Shown here in pieces: positions 1 to 9,769 of a stretch of 64,000 nt of DNA. A program made the translations under genes and the position numbers. Positions within the stretch are counted from its first letter, which is position 1, and each line of letters opens with the position of its first letter. The notes under the pieces were generated by a model, which searched no databases, was not told where the DNA came from, and worked only from the letters and a program-made list of their open reading frames with translations. The stretch comes from Archaeoglobales archaeon (lineage in GTDB: Archaea > Halobacteriota > Archaeoglobi > Archaeoglobales > Archaeoglobaceae): NCBI GenBank assembly GCA_011605865.1, contig JAAOZI010000012.1, forward strand, positions 1 through 64,000, read 5' to 3'.

Positions 1-240
1 AACATTGAGAAGAGGGCTTTAAGGTTGTTGGGCCTATCTGGGGGATCTCTGACCGCCCCGACTGCCCCACAGATGACAGATGTATTCCCGAACAGATGCG
101 GGGAACCGAACCGCCCTTTCAGGGCGGGGAGGAGGTCAGCAGGCCCATTGAAACTCCAGTGCCTACACCCCAGTCTTTACACCAGCTGCGACAGCTGACC
201 AAGAAGGCTGGTGGAGGAAAGAAGATAGAGGTCGAATAAA
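1..240 (+). pseudogene. tnpB: IS200/IS605-family TnpB (OrfB) C-terminal fragment, truncated by window edge and apparently frameshifted
   Basis: Frame 1 reads NIEKRALRLLGLSGGSLTAPTAPQMTDV; a different frame then reads MRGTEPPFQGGEEVSRPIETPVPTPQSLHQLRQLTKKAGGGKKIEVE*. Both resemble the tail after the TnpB zinc ribbon. Confidence 0.65.
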
Positions 241-335
241 TTATTTTTTGTTGTATTTTTTGTCTGTGAAGAAAATACTCAGAAATTTCGCTCTGCTGTG
301 CAAATTGCGAAAGAAAAATTTAAAGCAAAATAGAT

Positions 336-1940
336 TTAAGAAAGAATGCTTTCAAAGACCTTTTCATCGACCTTGTGAATCATGGGTATTCCGGTAACTT
401 CGCTTGCAAGCGGTGACAACGCCGCGAGATCTTCTCTGCTGACTAAGTCCAGCCTGAACTTTCTCATTCCCGCGAGCAGCTGCTTCATGCCAACGCTTAT
501 TCTGTAGAGGTAGCTGTAAAGCCCAACTGCACTCCATGGAATCTCATTTCGAGCTTTTCTCCAAATTTGGCCTTGAATTCGCCACTCAAGGTAAAGAACT
601 TCTCAGGCTTGTCTCCGTATACCTCAGTAAAGCTCTTTGGCAATTTTCCTTCTTTTGCGAGCTTTACAAAGTATTCTGACTTCATTACAGCAGTCAGTGG
701 CGCTCTTGCAGTTGTTACAGTCTTAATCATTAGTCCGTCTCCGAAGTTGCTCATTGCAATTGCTTTAACAATCTGCGTTTCGTTTATGAAGCCACCGGCA
801 ATGCTAATGTCTGGAACGTATTTGTGCTTCTCCTTCAGGATTCTCGCTGCCTTTAGCACAAGGGCTTCGAGGTATACTGTTGGAATTCCCATTTCATTCA
901 TCATGGGTACTGGGCTCATTCCGGTTCCGCCGCCTGCCCCATCGAAGGTTATATAATCAACCTCAGCTTCGCTGGCAGCCCTCATTTGCCAGGCAACATC
1001 GGCTGGGCGGTAAGCCCCTGTCTTTAAAGTCACGCTCTTAGCTCCTAAATCCCTTATCTCTTCAACAAATTCGACCAATGACTTCTCCGTCGGCATTCCT
1101 ACACGGCTGTGCCTTTCAAAGCCATCAATTATTCCATCTTTAAAGGCCTGCTGAACGGTCGGATCCTCTGGATCGGGAAGAACAATGTATCCCCTCTTCT
1201 TCAGTTCTATCGCTCTCTGCAAATCCCTCACTCTTATCTCTCCACCTATCGCTTTAGCTCCCTGTCCCCATTTTATCTCCACGGTGTCGACTTCGAGCTT
1301 CGAGACGGCGTATTCGTAAACGCCAAAGCGACTGTCTTCGACGTTTACTTGCACAACTATGTCCCCATACTTTCCGTCCCAGAACTCCCTGAATTTCTTC
1401 ACCCTTCTCTCCATTTCTGGCGATCTAACGACCTTTCCGTTCTTAAACTCCGACTTTGGATCGACTCCGCAGACATTTTTCGCCAATGATTAGGATGCAT
1501 CCAGCAAGCGCCGCTCCAACAGCAAGCCCGTCCCAGTATTTTCTTGCAACATCTGTAGATCCAAAGGCACCCATGGCCAGCGGGAGCTTCACCCTTGTCT
1601 TTCCGATCTTCGATTCCAAGGTTACGTTTGGAAAGATTGCCACGTCCGGGTCGGGAGCAATTCCTTCTGCACCCCCTAAGCCTCGCAAGCAGATTGAAGT
1701 GCGACCAATCCAAGCCGTAGTCCTTCAGAGATGAAGCGGTACTTTCGCCGAAGTATCTCGTCTCCGGGTATAGGGCCTCGTTTGCCCTGAATGTCGACAG
1801 GGCTATCTCGCAGATGAAGGGCAGTCGCTTATGCAGATCGGGCACATTCCGCTCTGCGGATTCACATCTCTAACTCTCGTTCTCGTTCCGGTTGTGGACA
1901 TCGCGTTCAGATAAGCCGAATTTTTCTGAACTCTCTCCAT
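336..1940 (-). pseudogene. Archaeal FMN-binding glutamate synthase domain protein, split by about four frameshifts
   Basis: Consecutive minus-strand frames give MERVQKNSAYLNAMSTTGTRTRVRDVNPQSGMCPIC / FICEIALSTFRANEALYPETRYFGESTASSLKDYGLDWSHFNLLARLRG / GLGGAEGIAPDPDVAIFPNVTLESKIGKTRVKLPLAMGAFGSTDVARKYWDG / NVCGVDPKSEFKNGK...GAGGGTGMSPVPMMNEMG / LYSYLYRISVGMKQLLAGMRKFRLDLVSREDL...VFESILS*. Confidence 0.8.
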
Positions 1941-2111
1941 CTTTCCACCTCCGCTTCGTCGCCTGAGGCTCCAAAAGCATAAAAATTTCACGGTCATATA
2001 CATTTAATACTAACTAATACAATTATATATAGAGAGATAAGTGTCTATAGGCATATATTGCATGACTCGAAAGCTAAAAGAAAAGGCTGATTTGGTTAGG
2101 GTTGAGGAAAA

Positions 2112-2396
2112 TTGGAAAAATCAGAAAATTTTAAAAAATCAGAAAAAACTGATTACATGGAATGCAAGGTTTGGAATCTCGAAGCCCTAGTTAGCATAGA
2201 TCAGCGGGGACAGATAATTTTGCCAAAGGAGCTCAGGGAAAAGGCAGAGCTGAAAGCTGGAGATAAGCTCGCGATTCTCTCAGCCTGCGACGAAAATCAG
2301 AAAATCTGCTGTCTCATCTTCATCAAGGCAGAAGTCATCGAAAAGATCGCAGTTGAAAGACTAACCCCGATATTAAAGTCGATTTTCCAGAGGTGA
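2112..2396 (+). CDS. AbrB/MazE/SpoVT-type DNA-binding protein
   Basis: LEALVSIDQRGQIILPKELREKAELKAGDKLAIL is a typical SpoVT-AbrB swapped-hairpin sequence. Confidence 0.75.
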   Translation: MEKSENFKKSEKTDYMECKVWNLEALVSIDQRGQIILPKELREKAELKAGDKLAILSACDENQKICCLIFIKAEVIEKIAVERLTPILKSIFQR

Positions 2397-2400
2397 TTGA

Positions 2401-3448
2401 ATGGAGAAAAAGAGGCTGGGTTTAATTGAGAAGTATCTCACTCTCTGGATATTTCTCGCAATAATCCTCGGAATTGCTTTAGGCTACGTATATCCTGATA
2501 TCTCAGCCATTCTGGCAGCGATGAGCGTCGACACAACTTCCATCCCGATAGCCATCGGCCTTATTCTGATGATGTATCCGCCGCTTGCGAAGGTTAAATA
2601 CGAAGAGATGGGGTTAGTATTTCGAAATCTGAAACTTCTTGGCTTTTCTCTTACGCAGAACTGGATCGTGGGGCCAGTAGTTATGTTTCTGCTAGCAATA
2701 GCCCTCCTCAGGGACATGCCCGGGTTCATGATGGGAGTTATCCTTGTTGGTCTAGCGAGATGCATAGCAATGGTGATAGTCTGGAACGAGCTTGCAGAAG
2801 GTGACAGGGAGCTCGCTGTCGGGTTGGTTGCATTCAACGCAATCTTTCAGATACTGTTCTATGCGGTGTATATCTACATCTTCATAACTCTGGCCCTCAC
2901 GAATTTGGGGCTTGCAGAAGGTGTGAGTGCGGAAGTTTAGCATCTTAGATGCTGCCAAGACAGTCTTCATATATCTTGGTATCCCGTTCATTGGCGGTGT
3001 GGTAACAAGGTATGCAAGCTTCAGGTTCAAAGGCAGGAATTGGTTTGAAAACGTTTTGGCGCCGAAAATCAGCCTAATAACTCCAGTAGCGTTGCTTTTC
3101 ACAATTGTCGTGATGTTCTCGCTTAAGGGTGAATACATCGTCGAGCTTCCCTACAATGTCCTTAGGGTTGCCATTCCGCTCGCGCTGTATTTCCTGATCA
3201 TGTGGTTTGCAACATTCTTCATAGCCTATAAACTTGGCGTTGATTATCCGAAGACAACAGCCGTTGCTTTCACAGCAGCGAGCAACGACTTCGAACTGGC
3301 TATAGCGGTCGCGATAGCGATATGGGGCATTCAGAGTGATCAGGCCTTCGCAACGGTTATAGGTCCTTTAATTGAAGTCCCTGTGCTGATAAGCCTCGTT
3401 AACGTTGCTCTTAAGCTCAGGGCAAAGCTTTATGCTGCAGGGAGCTGA
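2401..3448 (+). pseudogene. ACR3/arsB-like arsenite efflux permease, one frameshift near 2935
   Basis: ORFs 2401-2940 and 2927-3448 join into one 10-TM ACR3-like protein ([52 protein letters not shown]). Confidence 0.75.
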
Positions 3449-4494
3449 ACTGGAAGCTTTAAAGCTTATAAACGCAGGTATTTCGGCGCTTGCTGAATAC
3501 GTGGCCTTGCACGTGCTTACATGCTTAATACCAGCGTTTCTGATAGCTGAAGCGATAATGGCGATGGTGAACAAAGAAGTCCTTCTCAGCTATCTCGGAA
3601 CTAGCGCTTCGAAGCTGAAATCATTTCCGGTCGCAATCTTCTCCTCGTTCCTTCTTGCAGTTTGCTCCTGCACAGTGATACCTATTGCTAGCGGGATCTA
3701 TCACAAGAGCAACCTCCACCGCGATGATAATTCTCTGGACGGCACCAGCGGCAAATATCCTTGCTCTTGTATATACGGGAGCAATTCTCGGAGTTGAAAT
3801 GGCACTTGCAAGGCTTTTAACCGCTATTTTAACATCTTTTGTCATTGGAATAACCCTTTTTGTCATATTCGACAAAAAAATCGCCAGCGAGGAAAGAGTT
3901 TCATTCAACGGTAAAATCTTGGAAAAAAGGGCCGTTTATCTGCTCCTTCTGCTGATCATCAGCCTTCTGATTCCAAACTATCTCGGAGTGGGCAGAAGCT
4001 ACGAATTCAAGGTCGCCATCTTTGCACCACTCATCGCTTTGGCCTTGGCTTATGCTTTCAGAGCTTTTGAAAAGGAGGGGCTCAAGCTATGGTTCATGGA
4101 AACCTGGTTTTTCGTTAAGCAGATGATACCGCCGCTTTTAATCGGCGTCTTCGTCGTGGGAGTTGTAGGGGAATTGCTGAAAGAAACCGAACTGGTTTCA
4201 ACATACTTGGGCGGAGAAGGCTTGCAGCAGAGCTTTCTGGCCTCAATAATCGGAGCCCTGAGCTATTTCGCAACACTAACCGAGGCCCCGTTTGTGAAAA
4301 TGCTTATAGAACTCGGAATGGGAAAGAGAGCTGCAATTGCTTTGCTTTTGGCAGGTCCAGGTATTAGTTTGCCGAACATGCTTGCAATAGCTAAGCTTTT
4401 TGGAGTTCGCAGGGCAGCGGTTTACGTCTCTCTTATAGTTTTATTAGCAGCCCTTGCGGGCTGGTTTTTGGGGGGTGATAGTATATGGATGTGA
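3432..4494 (+). pseudogene. Predicted permease (COG0701/DUF318-like), one frameshift near 3705
   Basis: ORFs 3405-3797 and 3685-4494 join at CSCTVIPIASGIYHKS / ATSTAMIILWTAPAANILALVYTGAILG. The CSCT motif and LTEAPFVKMLIELGMGKRAAIALLLAGPGISLPN are typical. Confidence 0.75.
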
Positions 4495-4718
4495 AGGTTG
4501 TAGGACCAGGCTGTGCGAGATGCAAGACAACTTTGGAGCTTGTTAAGAAGGTCGTGGAGAGGGAGAAGATAAACGCAAAGGTGGAATACGTAACCGACAT
4601 GAAGAGAGAGGTCGAGCTTGGGATCATGGCAACTCCTGCCGTGATCGTTGACGGAAAAATCGTGGTCCAAGGGAGAATCCCGTCCGAAAGCGAGATAGTT
4701 AAAGCGCTAAAGAAGTGA
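4485..4718 (+). CDS. Small thioredoxin/glutaredoxin-like protein
   Basis: 77 aa: MDVKVVGPGCARCKTTLELVKKVV...GIMATPAVIVDGKIVVQGRIPS. CxxC redox motif and cis-Pro. Confidence 0.85.
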   Translation: MDVKVVGPGCARCKTTLELVKKVVEREKINAKVEYVTDMKREVELGIMATPAVIVDGKIVVQGRIPSESEIVKALKK

Positions 4719-4722
4719 TAAA

Positions 4723-5094
4723 ATGGAGATAAAGGATCTTCTTCCATGCATAGCAGATCCTAACAAGTACCGCGTTATAGGGAGAATTGATGTGGAGAAT
4801 CTCAAGGAAGTGGCCCCCTATCTCGCCAGAGTGCTCCCCAATGCAAGCTACAATGCGAAGGAAGGATGGATCAGTTCTCGATGTATACAACTATCTACCC
4901 AAAACAAACTGCAAGAAATGCGGTGATGCAAGAAATGCGGTGAGCAGACCTGCATGGCCTTTGCCGTTAAGCTTTTGAATGGGGAAAAAGACATAAAGGA
5001 CTGCAAACCCCTGTTTGAGGAAAGGAAGTACATGGGCATCCGCGAGACGCTTATAGCCCTTCTTTCAGCTGCCGGCTATGACATAAACGTTTGA
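4723..5094 (+). pseudogene. 4Fe-4S domain protein (CxxCG...C type), disrupted by a frameshift and a 17-bp tandem duplication
   Basis: Joined reading MEIKDLLPCIADPNKYRVIGRIDVENLKEVAPYLARVLPNASYNAKEGW-VLDVYNYLPKTNCKKCGEQTCMAFAVKLLNGEKDIKDCKPLFEERKYMGIRETLIALLSAAGYDINV*. Confidence 0.7.
4910..4943. repeat. Exact 17-bp tandem duplication tgcaagaaatgcggtga x2
   Basis: Direct reading of 4910-4926 and 4927-4943. Confidence 0.95.
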
Positions 5095-5121
5095 ACTGCA
5101 CAAAATGTTTTCAGAAAAGTA

Positions 5122-5205
5122 CGCCGGGGGTGGGATTTGAACCCACGCGGGCAAAGCCCAGTAGATCTCGAGTCTACCGCCTTAGCCGGACTCGGCAACC
5201 CCGGC
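5122..5205 (-). tRNA. tRNA-Ser (anticodon CGA)
   Basis: Class II tRNA with long variable arm: GCCGGGG...GTAGA-CTCGAGA-TCTAC...GGGTTCAAATCCC...CCCCGGC. Confidence 0.9.
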
Positions 5206-5307
5206 AACAATTCAAACTGCAAAAAGCAATTTATAAACCTTTTGACCTTTAAAGAAAAATTGAGCCAACGCAAAAGCTCCCGAGTTTAATCATGAAGAGT
5301 TCAATAG

Positions 5308-5382
5308 CGCCCGGGCCGGGATTTGAACCCGGGGCGTGGGCTCGACAGGCCCACATGTTGGGCCGGGCTACACCACCCGGGC
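5308..5382 (-). tRNA. tRNA-Asp (anticodon GTC)
   Basis: GCCCGGG...TGGGC-CTGTCGA-GCCCA...GGGTTCAAATCCC...CCCGGGC. Confidence 0.92.
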
Positions 5383-5466
5383 TTGAAATTTGTTGCACTG
5401 ACGATTTTTAAATCTTTGCAAATGCAAGACAAAAAAATATTAATTCTCACAACATAAAGGTTTCCG

Positions 5467-6045
5467 ATGTTTAAATGTCACGTCTACAACTGGAATGATA
5501 TCGAGAGGCTTTGTAGGGAACTTGCAAGAAAAATAAAAGCTAGCGATTTTAAAGTTGATGCGATTGTCGCAATTGCAAGGGGGGGCTGGGTTCCTGCTAG
5601 GATTCTTGCAGATTTGCTTGGTGTTAGAGAATTGCACAGCGTGAAAACAGAACACTGGGGGATAGTGGCGACTGTTACCGGTAAGGCGACTATAACACAA
5701 CCTCTGAATACAAGATTTGACGGAAAAAATGTGCTCATTGTGGATGACGTTGTGGATACTGGGGAAACGATGAACATAGTCAAGGATCACGTGCTATCAT
5801 TAGGGGCCAAAGAAGTTAGAACTGCAGTTTTAGACTATAAGAAGACTTCTTCATTTGTTCCAGACTACTTCGGATCGGAGATGGAGAGCTGGAAATGGAT
5901 TGTCTATCCATGGAGTATTAGAGAAGATGTTAAGGGTCTCATAGCAAAAAAAGGTGCCAGAAACTTTGAAGAAGCTCTAAATGTTCTTAAAGAATTTGAA
6001 ATAGAAATCGAAGATGATATCCTCAGAGAGATTATCGAAGAATGA
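5467..6045 (+). CDS. Phosphoribosyltransferase (purine PRTase, COG2236-like)
   Basis: PRPP-binding loop NVLIVDDVVDTGETM; IVAIARGGWVPARILADLL. Confidence 0.9.
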   Translation: MFKCHVYNWNDIERLCRELARKIKASDFKVDAIVAIARGGWVPARILADLLGVRELHSVKTEHWGIVATVTGKATITQPLNTRFDGKNVLIVDDVVDTGETMNIVKDHVLSLGAKEVRTAVLDYKKTSSFVPDYFGSEMESWKWIVYPWSIREDVKGLIAKKGARNFEEALNVLKEFEIEIEDDILREIIEE

Positions 6046-7696
6046 GCTTAAGAGACTAATTTCTGTAGCAAGGGGAAAAGAGAGAGCAGATTTAGTAATA
6101 AAAGGAGCTGAAGTTGTCAACGTACTTACGGAGGAAATTTATCCGGCAGATATAGCAATATGCGCAGATAGGATAGCAGGAATTGGAAACTACAGTGGAA
6201 TAAAGGAGATAGATGCTAAAGGACTATACGCTGTTCCAGGGCTAATAGATGCCCATACACATGTTGAGATGAGCATGCTTACGCTTTCAGAATTTTCAAG
6301 ACTGGTCGTGCCAAGAGGAAACACGTGTATAATCGCTGACCCGCACGAAATTGCAAATGTTTTGGGTAAAAAGGGGATAATTTACCTTCTCGAAGAAGCG
6401 AGGATTGCACCAATAAGGTTCTACTGCATGGTTCCTTCATGCGTACCATCCTCTCCTCTTGAGACTTCGGGGGCATATCTGGGTGTTGAAGAACTCGAAG
6501 AACTCCTCAGCATTGAAGGTGTCATAGGCCTTGCAGAATTCATGAACTATCCGGCAGTCCTAGATCTCAGAGATGATGCAATTGAGAAGATAATAAAAGC
6601 TAAAATAGTAGACGGGCACTGTCCAAGACTTTCCGGAAAAGACTTGAATGCGTACATTTCAGCTGGAATTCTTTCCGATCATGAAAGTACAGAATTAAAT
6701 GAAGCAGTAGAGAAACTGAGGCTTGGGATGAGAATAATGATCCGAGAGGGGTCGGCAGGCAGAAATCTAAAAGCCCTAAAAAAGATTGCCGGAAATAGAT
6801 ATACGATGCTCGTAACCGACGGGGATAGAAGTGTAAAAGATTTGCTCAATGAAGGTTATCTTGACAGTGTATTCAGAAGGGCAGTTGCCGAAGGGATCGA
6901 CGAAATGAAAGCTTTGCAAATGGTTACCCTAAATCCGGCTGAATATTTCGGAATAAAAGCTGGTCTGGTCTCACCAGGAAGATTTGCAGATATAGTTCTT
7001 CTTCGGAATCTAAGAAATTTTGATGCTGAAAGGGTTTTTGTTGGAGGTAAAAAGCCAGAATTTAAGTTCTATAAATATCCAGAAGAAGCAACAAGCTCCG
7101 TTAAAGCCAGAAAAATATCAAAAGAGGATCTCATCATAAAGAGTGGAATTGCAAGAATTATTGAAGTTCTGGACGGTGAAATTATCACTGAAGAGAGCCG
7201 GGAATTCGTAGAAGGAATAAACGTTGAAAGAGATATTCTCAAAGCGGTTGTTATTGAAAGGCATAAATTTAGTGGTAGAATAGGAAAAGCCTATGTCAGG
7301 GGATTTGGATTAAAAAGGGGCGCAATTGCTCAAACAATAGCCCACGACGCTCACAACATAGTCTCAGTGGGAGCGAGCGATGAAGCGATCTGCAACGCTG
7401 TTAACAGATTAATAGATCTCGGAGGAGGAATTGTTGTTTTTGACAGAGAATTCTACGAACTTCCACTCAGAATTGCCGGACTTATGAGTGACGAAAGTGC
7501 AGAAAAAGTTGCTGAAAAGCTTGAAAAAATTGAAAAAAAGCTAAAAGATCTTGGATGCAAGCTGAAATCTCCCGTAATAACCCTATCCTTTATAGCTCTC
7601 CCAGTAATTCCGAAATTGAAGCTAACAGATCTGGGACTCGTCGACGTTGAGATGTTCAAGATTGTTGAACCCATAATCGATCAGAAGACTTATTAG
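6014..7696 (+). CDS. ade: Adenine deaminase
   Basis: GLIDAHTHVEMSMLTLSEFSRLVVPRGNTCIIADPHEIANVLG; C-terminal HDAHNIVSVGASDEAIC...GGGIVV. Confidence 0.93.
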   Translation: MISSERLSKNELKRLISVARGKERADLVIKGAEVVNVLTEEIYPADIAICADRIAGIGNYSGIKEIDAKGLYAVPGLIDAHTHVEMSMLTLSEFSRLVVPRGNTCIIADPHEIANVLGKKGIIYLLEEARIAPIRFYCMVPSCVPSSPLETSGAYLGVEELEELLSIEGVIGLAEFMNYPAVLDLRDDAIEKIIKAKIVDGHCPRLSGKDLNAYISAGILSDHESTELNEAVEKLRLGMRIMIREGSAGRNLKALKKIAGNRYTMLVTDGDRSVKDLLNEGYLDSVFRRAVAEGIDEMKALQMVTLNPAEYFGIKAGLVSPGRFADIVLLRNLRNFDAERVFVGGKKPEFKFYKYPEEATSSVKARKISKEDLIIKSGIARIIEVLDGEIITEESREFVEGINVERDILKAVVIERHKFSGRIGKAYVRGFGLKRGAIAQTIAHDAHNIVSVGASDEAICNAVNRLIDLGGGIVVFDREFYELPLRIAGLMSDESAEKVAEKLEKIEKKLKDLGCKLKSPVITLSFIALPVIPKLKLTDLGLVDVEMFKIVEPIIDQKTY

Positions 7697-7717
7697 CTCT
7701 TATAGCAATTTTTTTTA

Positions 7718-8680
7718 ATGATTGAAGAAGAAATCCTCGACATACTTGCGGAATTCGGACCTCTAAGTTCCCAAGAAATAGAGAAAGAATTGCAAAACAG
7801 AGGATTCAGTATAACATCAAGAACAGTAAGATACCACCTCAAAAAGCTTGAACAGAGAGGCCTTGTTAATAAAGGAGACCATGGAAAATCACAAATTACA
7901 CTGGAAGGAATAGATTTCCTAAAAGGACTCAAAGCCTTCGAAAGATTGGGGGAGTTTAGCGAAAGGATCGAAATAAACGTTTATTCCAGCGATTTCGACA
8001 TTTACAGAATGAAAGGAAAGGTGCCAACGAATCTGGCAATAATAAAGAAAGAAGAATTTGAAAAGTGTGTAGAAGTTTTAGCAGAAATGGAGGATTTTCC
8101 CTTCATTATCTATAACGGGGTCTTTTTTGCAGATGAGGGGGAGGAGATAGATGGCAAAAAAATCCCGAACGGTCACTTTGGCATCGCAACGATCTCAAAC
8201 ACGTTCTACGACGTCCTTTTAAAATCGGCAGGGATTAACACTTATCCCGAATACGCAGCATTGCTTAGAGTTGAGAACATGGTTCCGAGCAGGATTATGG
8301 AACTGATAAGCTACGTTGGAACAACTATGAGCCCAGGGTGGCTACTTCTTCGTTCAGGTCTGACTTCAGTTAGCTCTGTGTTGAAAAATGGTAGCGGAGT
8401 AATAATCTCGGCCGTTAGAAGTTTTAGCAGATATGCCATAGATATAGCGCTTAGAACAGTTGAAACCGCCAGCTCAAGGGGCTTTAGAGGAGTTCTTGCT
8501 GTTCTTCATCCATCAGACAGACGATTCAGTCTTCCTTTTGGAAAAAGAGCAAGAATCATCACAAGCGCAGGACTGAACCATCTAGCACCCATACATGAAA
8601 TGGGAATTGATATGGAAATAAGAGTAAACGAAGTATTACTCGAGTTCTCAAAATTTAAACCAATTAGCACTATTAAATAA
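7718..8680 (+). CDS. NrpR-like transcriptional regulator (winged helix + one DUF128/NRD domain)
   Basis: N-terminal wHTH (LSSQEIEKELQNRGFSITSRTVRYHLKKLEQRGLV) followed by about 230 aa DUF128-like domain (LLLRSGLTSVSSVLKNGSGVIISAVRSFSRYAID). Confidence 0.85.
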   Translation: MIEEEILDILAEFGPLSSQEIEKELQNRGFSITSRTVRYHLKKLEQRGLVNKGDHGKSQITLEGIDFLKGLKAFERLGEFSERIEINVYSSDFDIYRMKGKVPTNLAIIKKEEFEKCVEVLAEMEDFPFIIYNGVFFADEGEEIDGKKIPNGHFGIATISNTFYDVLLKSAGINTYPEYAALLRVENMVPSRIMELISYVGTTMSPGWLLLRSGLTSVSSVLKNGSGVIISAVRSFSRYAIDIALRTVETASSRGFRGVLAVLHPSDRRFSLPFGKRARIITSAGLNHLAPIHEMGIDMEIRVNEVLLEFSKFKPISTIK

Positions 8681-8691
8681 CATATTATTTT

Positions 8692-8705
8692 GGAGAAACA
8701 TTTCC
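8692..8705. promoter_or_regulatory. Candidate NrpR-type operator GGAG-AAACAT-TTCC (inside TTGGAGAAACATTTCCAA)
   Basis: One mismatch to the published NrpR consensus GGAA-N6-TTCC; lies between the NrpR-like gene and the TAXI gene. Confidence 0.5.
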
Positions 8706-8708
8706 AAA

Positions 8709-8720
8709 AAACTTAAATAT
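8709..8720 (+). promoter_or_regulatory. Archaeal BRE/TATA-like element (aaacttaaatat) upstream of TAXI gene
   Basis: A-rich/TTAAATAT element about 20 nt upstream of the start at 8735-8741. Confidence 0.5.
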
Positions 8721-8734
8721 ATGAAAAAACACTA

Positions 8735-9769
8735 TTGACTATGGTGAAAAAAGGGATTGTTGCTATTCTGCTAGTCGTAGCTTTAGTAGCAGTTTTTGCC
8801 GGTTGCCAACAGCCCCAGCCAGCTACTACGCCGACGCCAACCCCTACGCCAACGCCGAAAATAACTTCTCTAACAATAGCATCCGGAACCGTTGGGGGAG
8901 TATATATTTATTATTGCTCAGGGCTCGCCTCCATTTATTCAAAGTATTTGAACATTTCAGCAAATGCGGTTCAAACGAAGGCAAGTGTTGACAACCTGCT
9001 ATACGTTTACAAATCACCAAATGACACAATTGGGATTTCGCTGATCAAGTCCGTTCACGATGCTTGGCACGGGAATCTCGACGCCTTCGAGAAGAAACCT
9101 CAAAACTGGATTAGAGTACTTTGGGTCACCTATGTTACCCCAATCCATATCGTAACAACCTCTGATAGCGGAATAAAAACTGTCTACGATCTAAAAGGAA
9201 AAAGAGTTTCAACAGACGCTCCGGGAAGTGGTACTGAAATAGATGCGCTCGCAATTCTAAGCGCGGCAGGGATAGATCCTTCAAAAGATTTCGCAGTCTG
9301 GCAAAAACTAGGTGCAAAAGAATCCGCAGATGCTTTGCTTGATGGAAAGCTTGATGCTTATTTCTGGAGCGGAACGATCCCAACAGCTTCTGTTTCAGAG
9401 CTCGCAACAAACTTGAAACAGAGAGGAAAACAGATAGCCTTTGTCGCTATTCCAGATGACGTCGCAAAGAAGTTGAACGAAATGTATCCGGGCCTTTATG
9501 TCTCTGATGTTATGAAGAAGGAATACTACGACTCACCAGCTGATGTACAAACAGTTTCGACGCTCAATGTCATATTCTGCCATAAGGATCTCCCGGAGGA
9601 CTTCGTATACATGCTCGTTAAAACCACCTTCGAACATTTGGATGATTTGTACGCTGTGCATCCGGCTGCCAAGCAGACAACAATTCAAAACGCCGTGATT
9701 TACAGGGGAGATGTACCATATCATCCGGGCGCATTGAAATACTATAAGGAAAAGGGAGTGCTAAAGTAA
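8735..9769 (+). CDS. TAXI-family TRAP transporter solute-binding lipoprotein
   Basis: Signal with lipobox (VALVAVFAGC), TPTPTPTP linker, SLTIASGTVGGVYIYYCSGLASIYSKYL, DLKGKRVSTDAPGSGTEIDALAIL. Confidence 0.92.
   Translation: MTMVKKGIVAILLVVALVAVFAGCQQPQPATTPTPTPTPTPKITSLTIASGTVGGVYIYYCSGLASIYSKYLNISANAVQTKASVDNLLYVYKSPNDTIGISLIKSVHDAWHGNLDAFEKKPQNWIRVLWVTYVTPIHIVTTSDSGIKTVYDLKGKRVSTDAPGSGTEIDALAILSAAGIDPSKDFAVWQKLGAKESADALLDGKLDAYFWSGTIPTASVSELATNLKQRGKQIAFVAIPDDVAKKLNEMYPGLYVSDVMKKEYYDSPADVQTVSTLNVIFCHKDLPEDFVYMLVKTTFEHLDDLYAVHPAAKQTTIQNAVIYRGDVPYHPGALKYYKEKGVLK

Noticed and set aside
567-956. Plus-strand ORF antisense to the glutamate synthase gene
   Set aside because: Shadow ORF of a strong conserved coding frame on the minus strand; no recognisable family.
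8820-8862. Short direct repeats ccaacgcc/cctacgcc
   Set aside because: These encode the TPTPTPTP linker after the lipobox of the TAXI lipoprotein; not a separate element.
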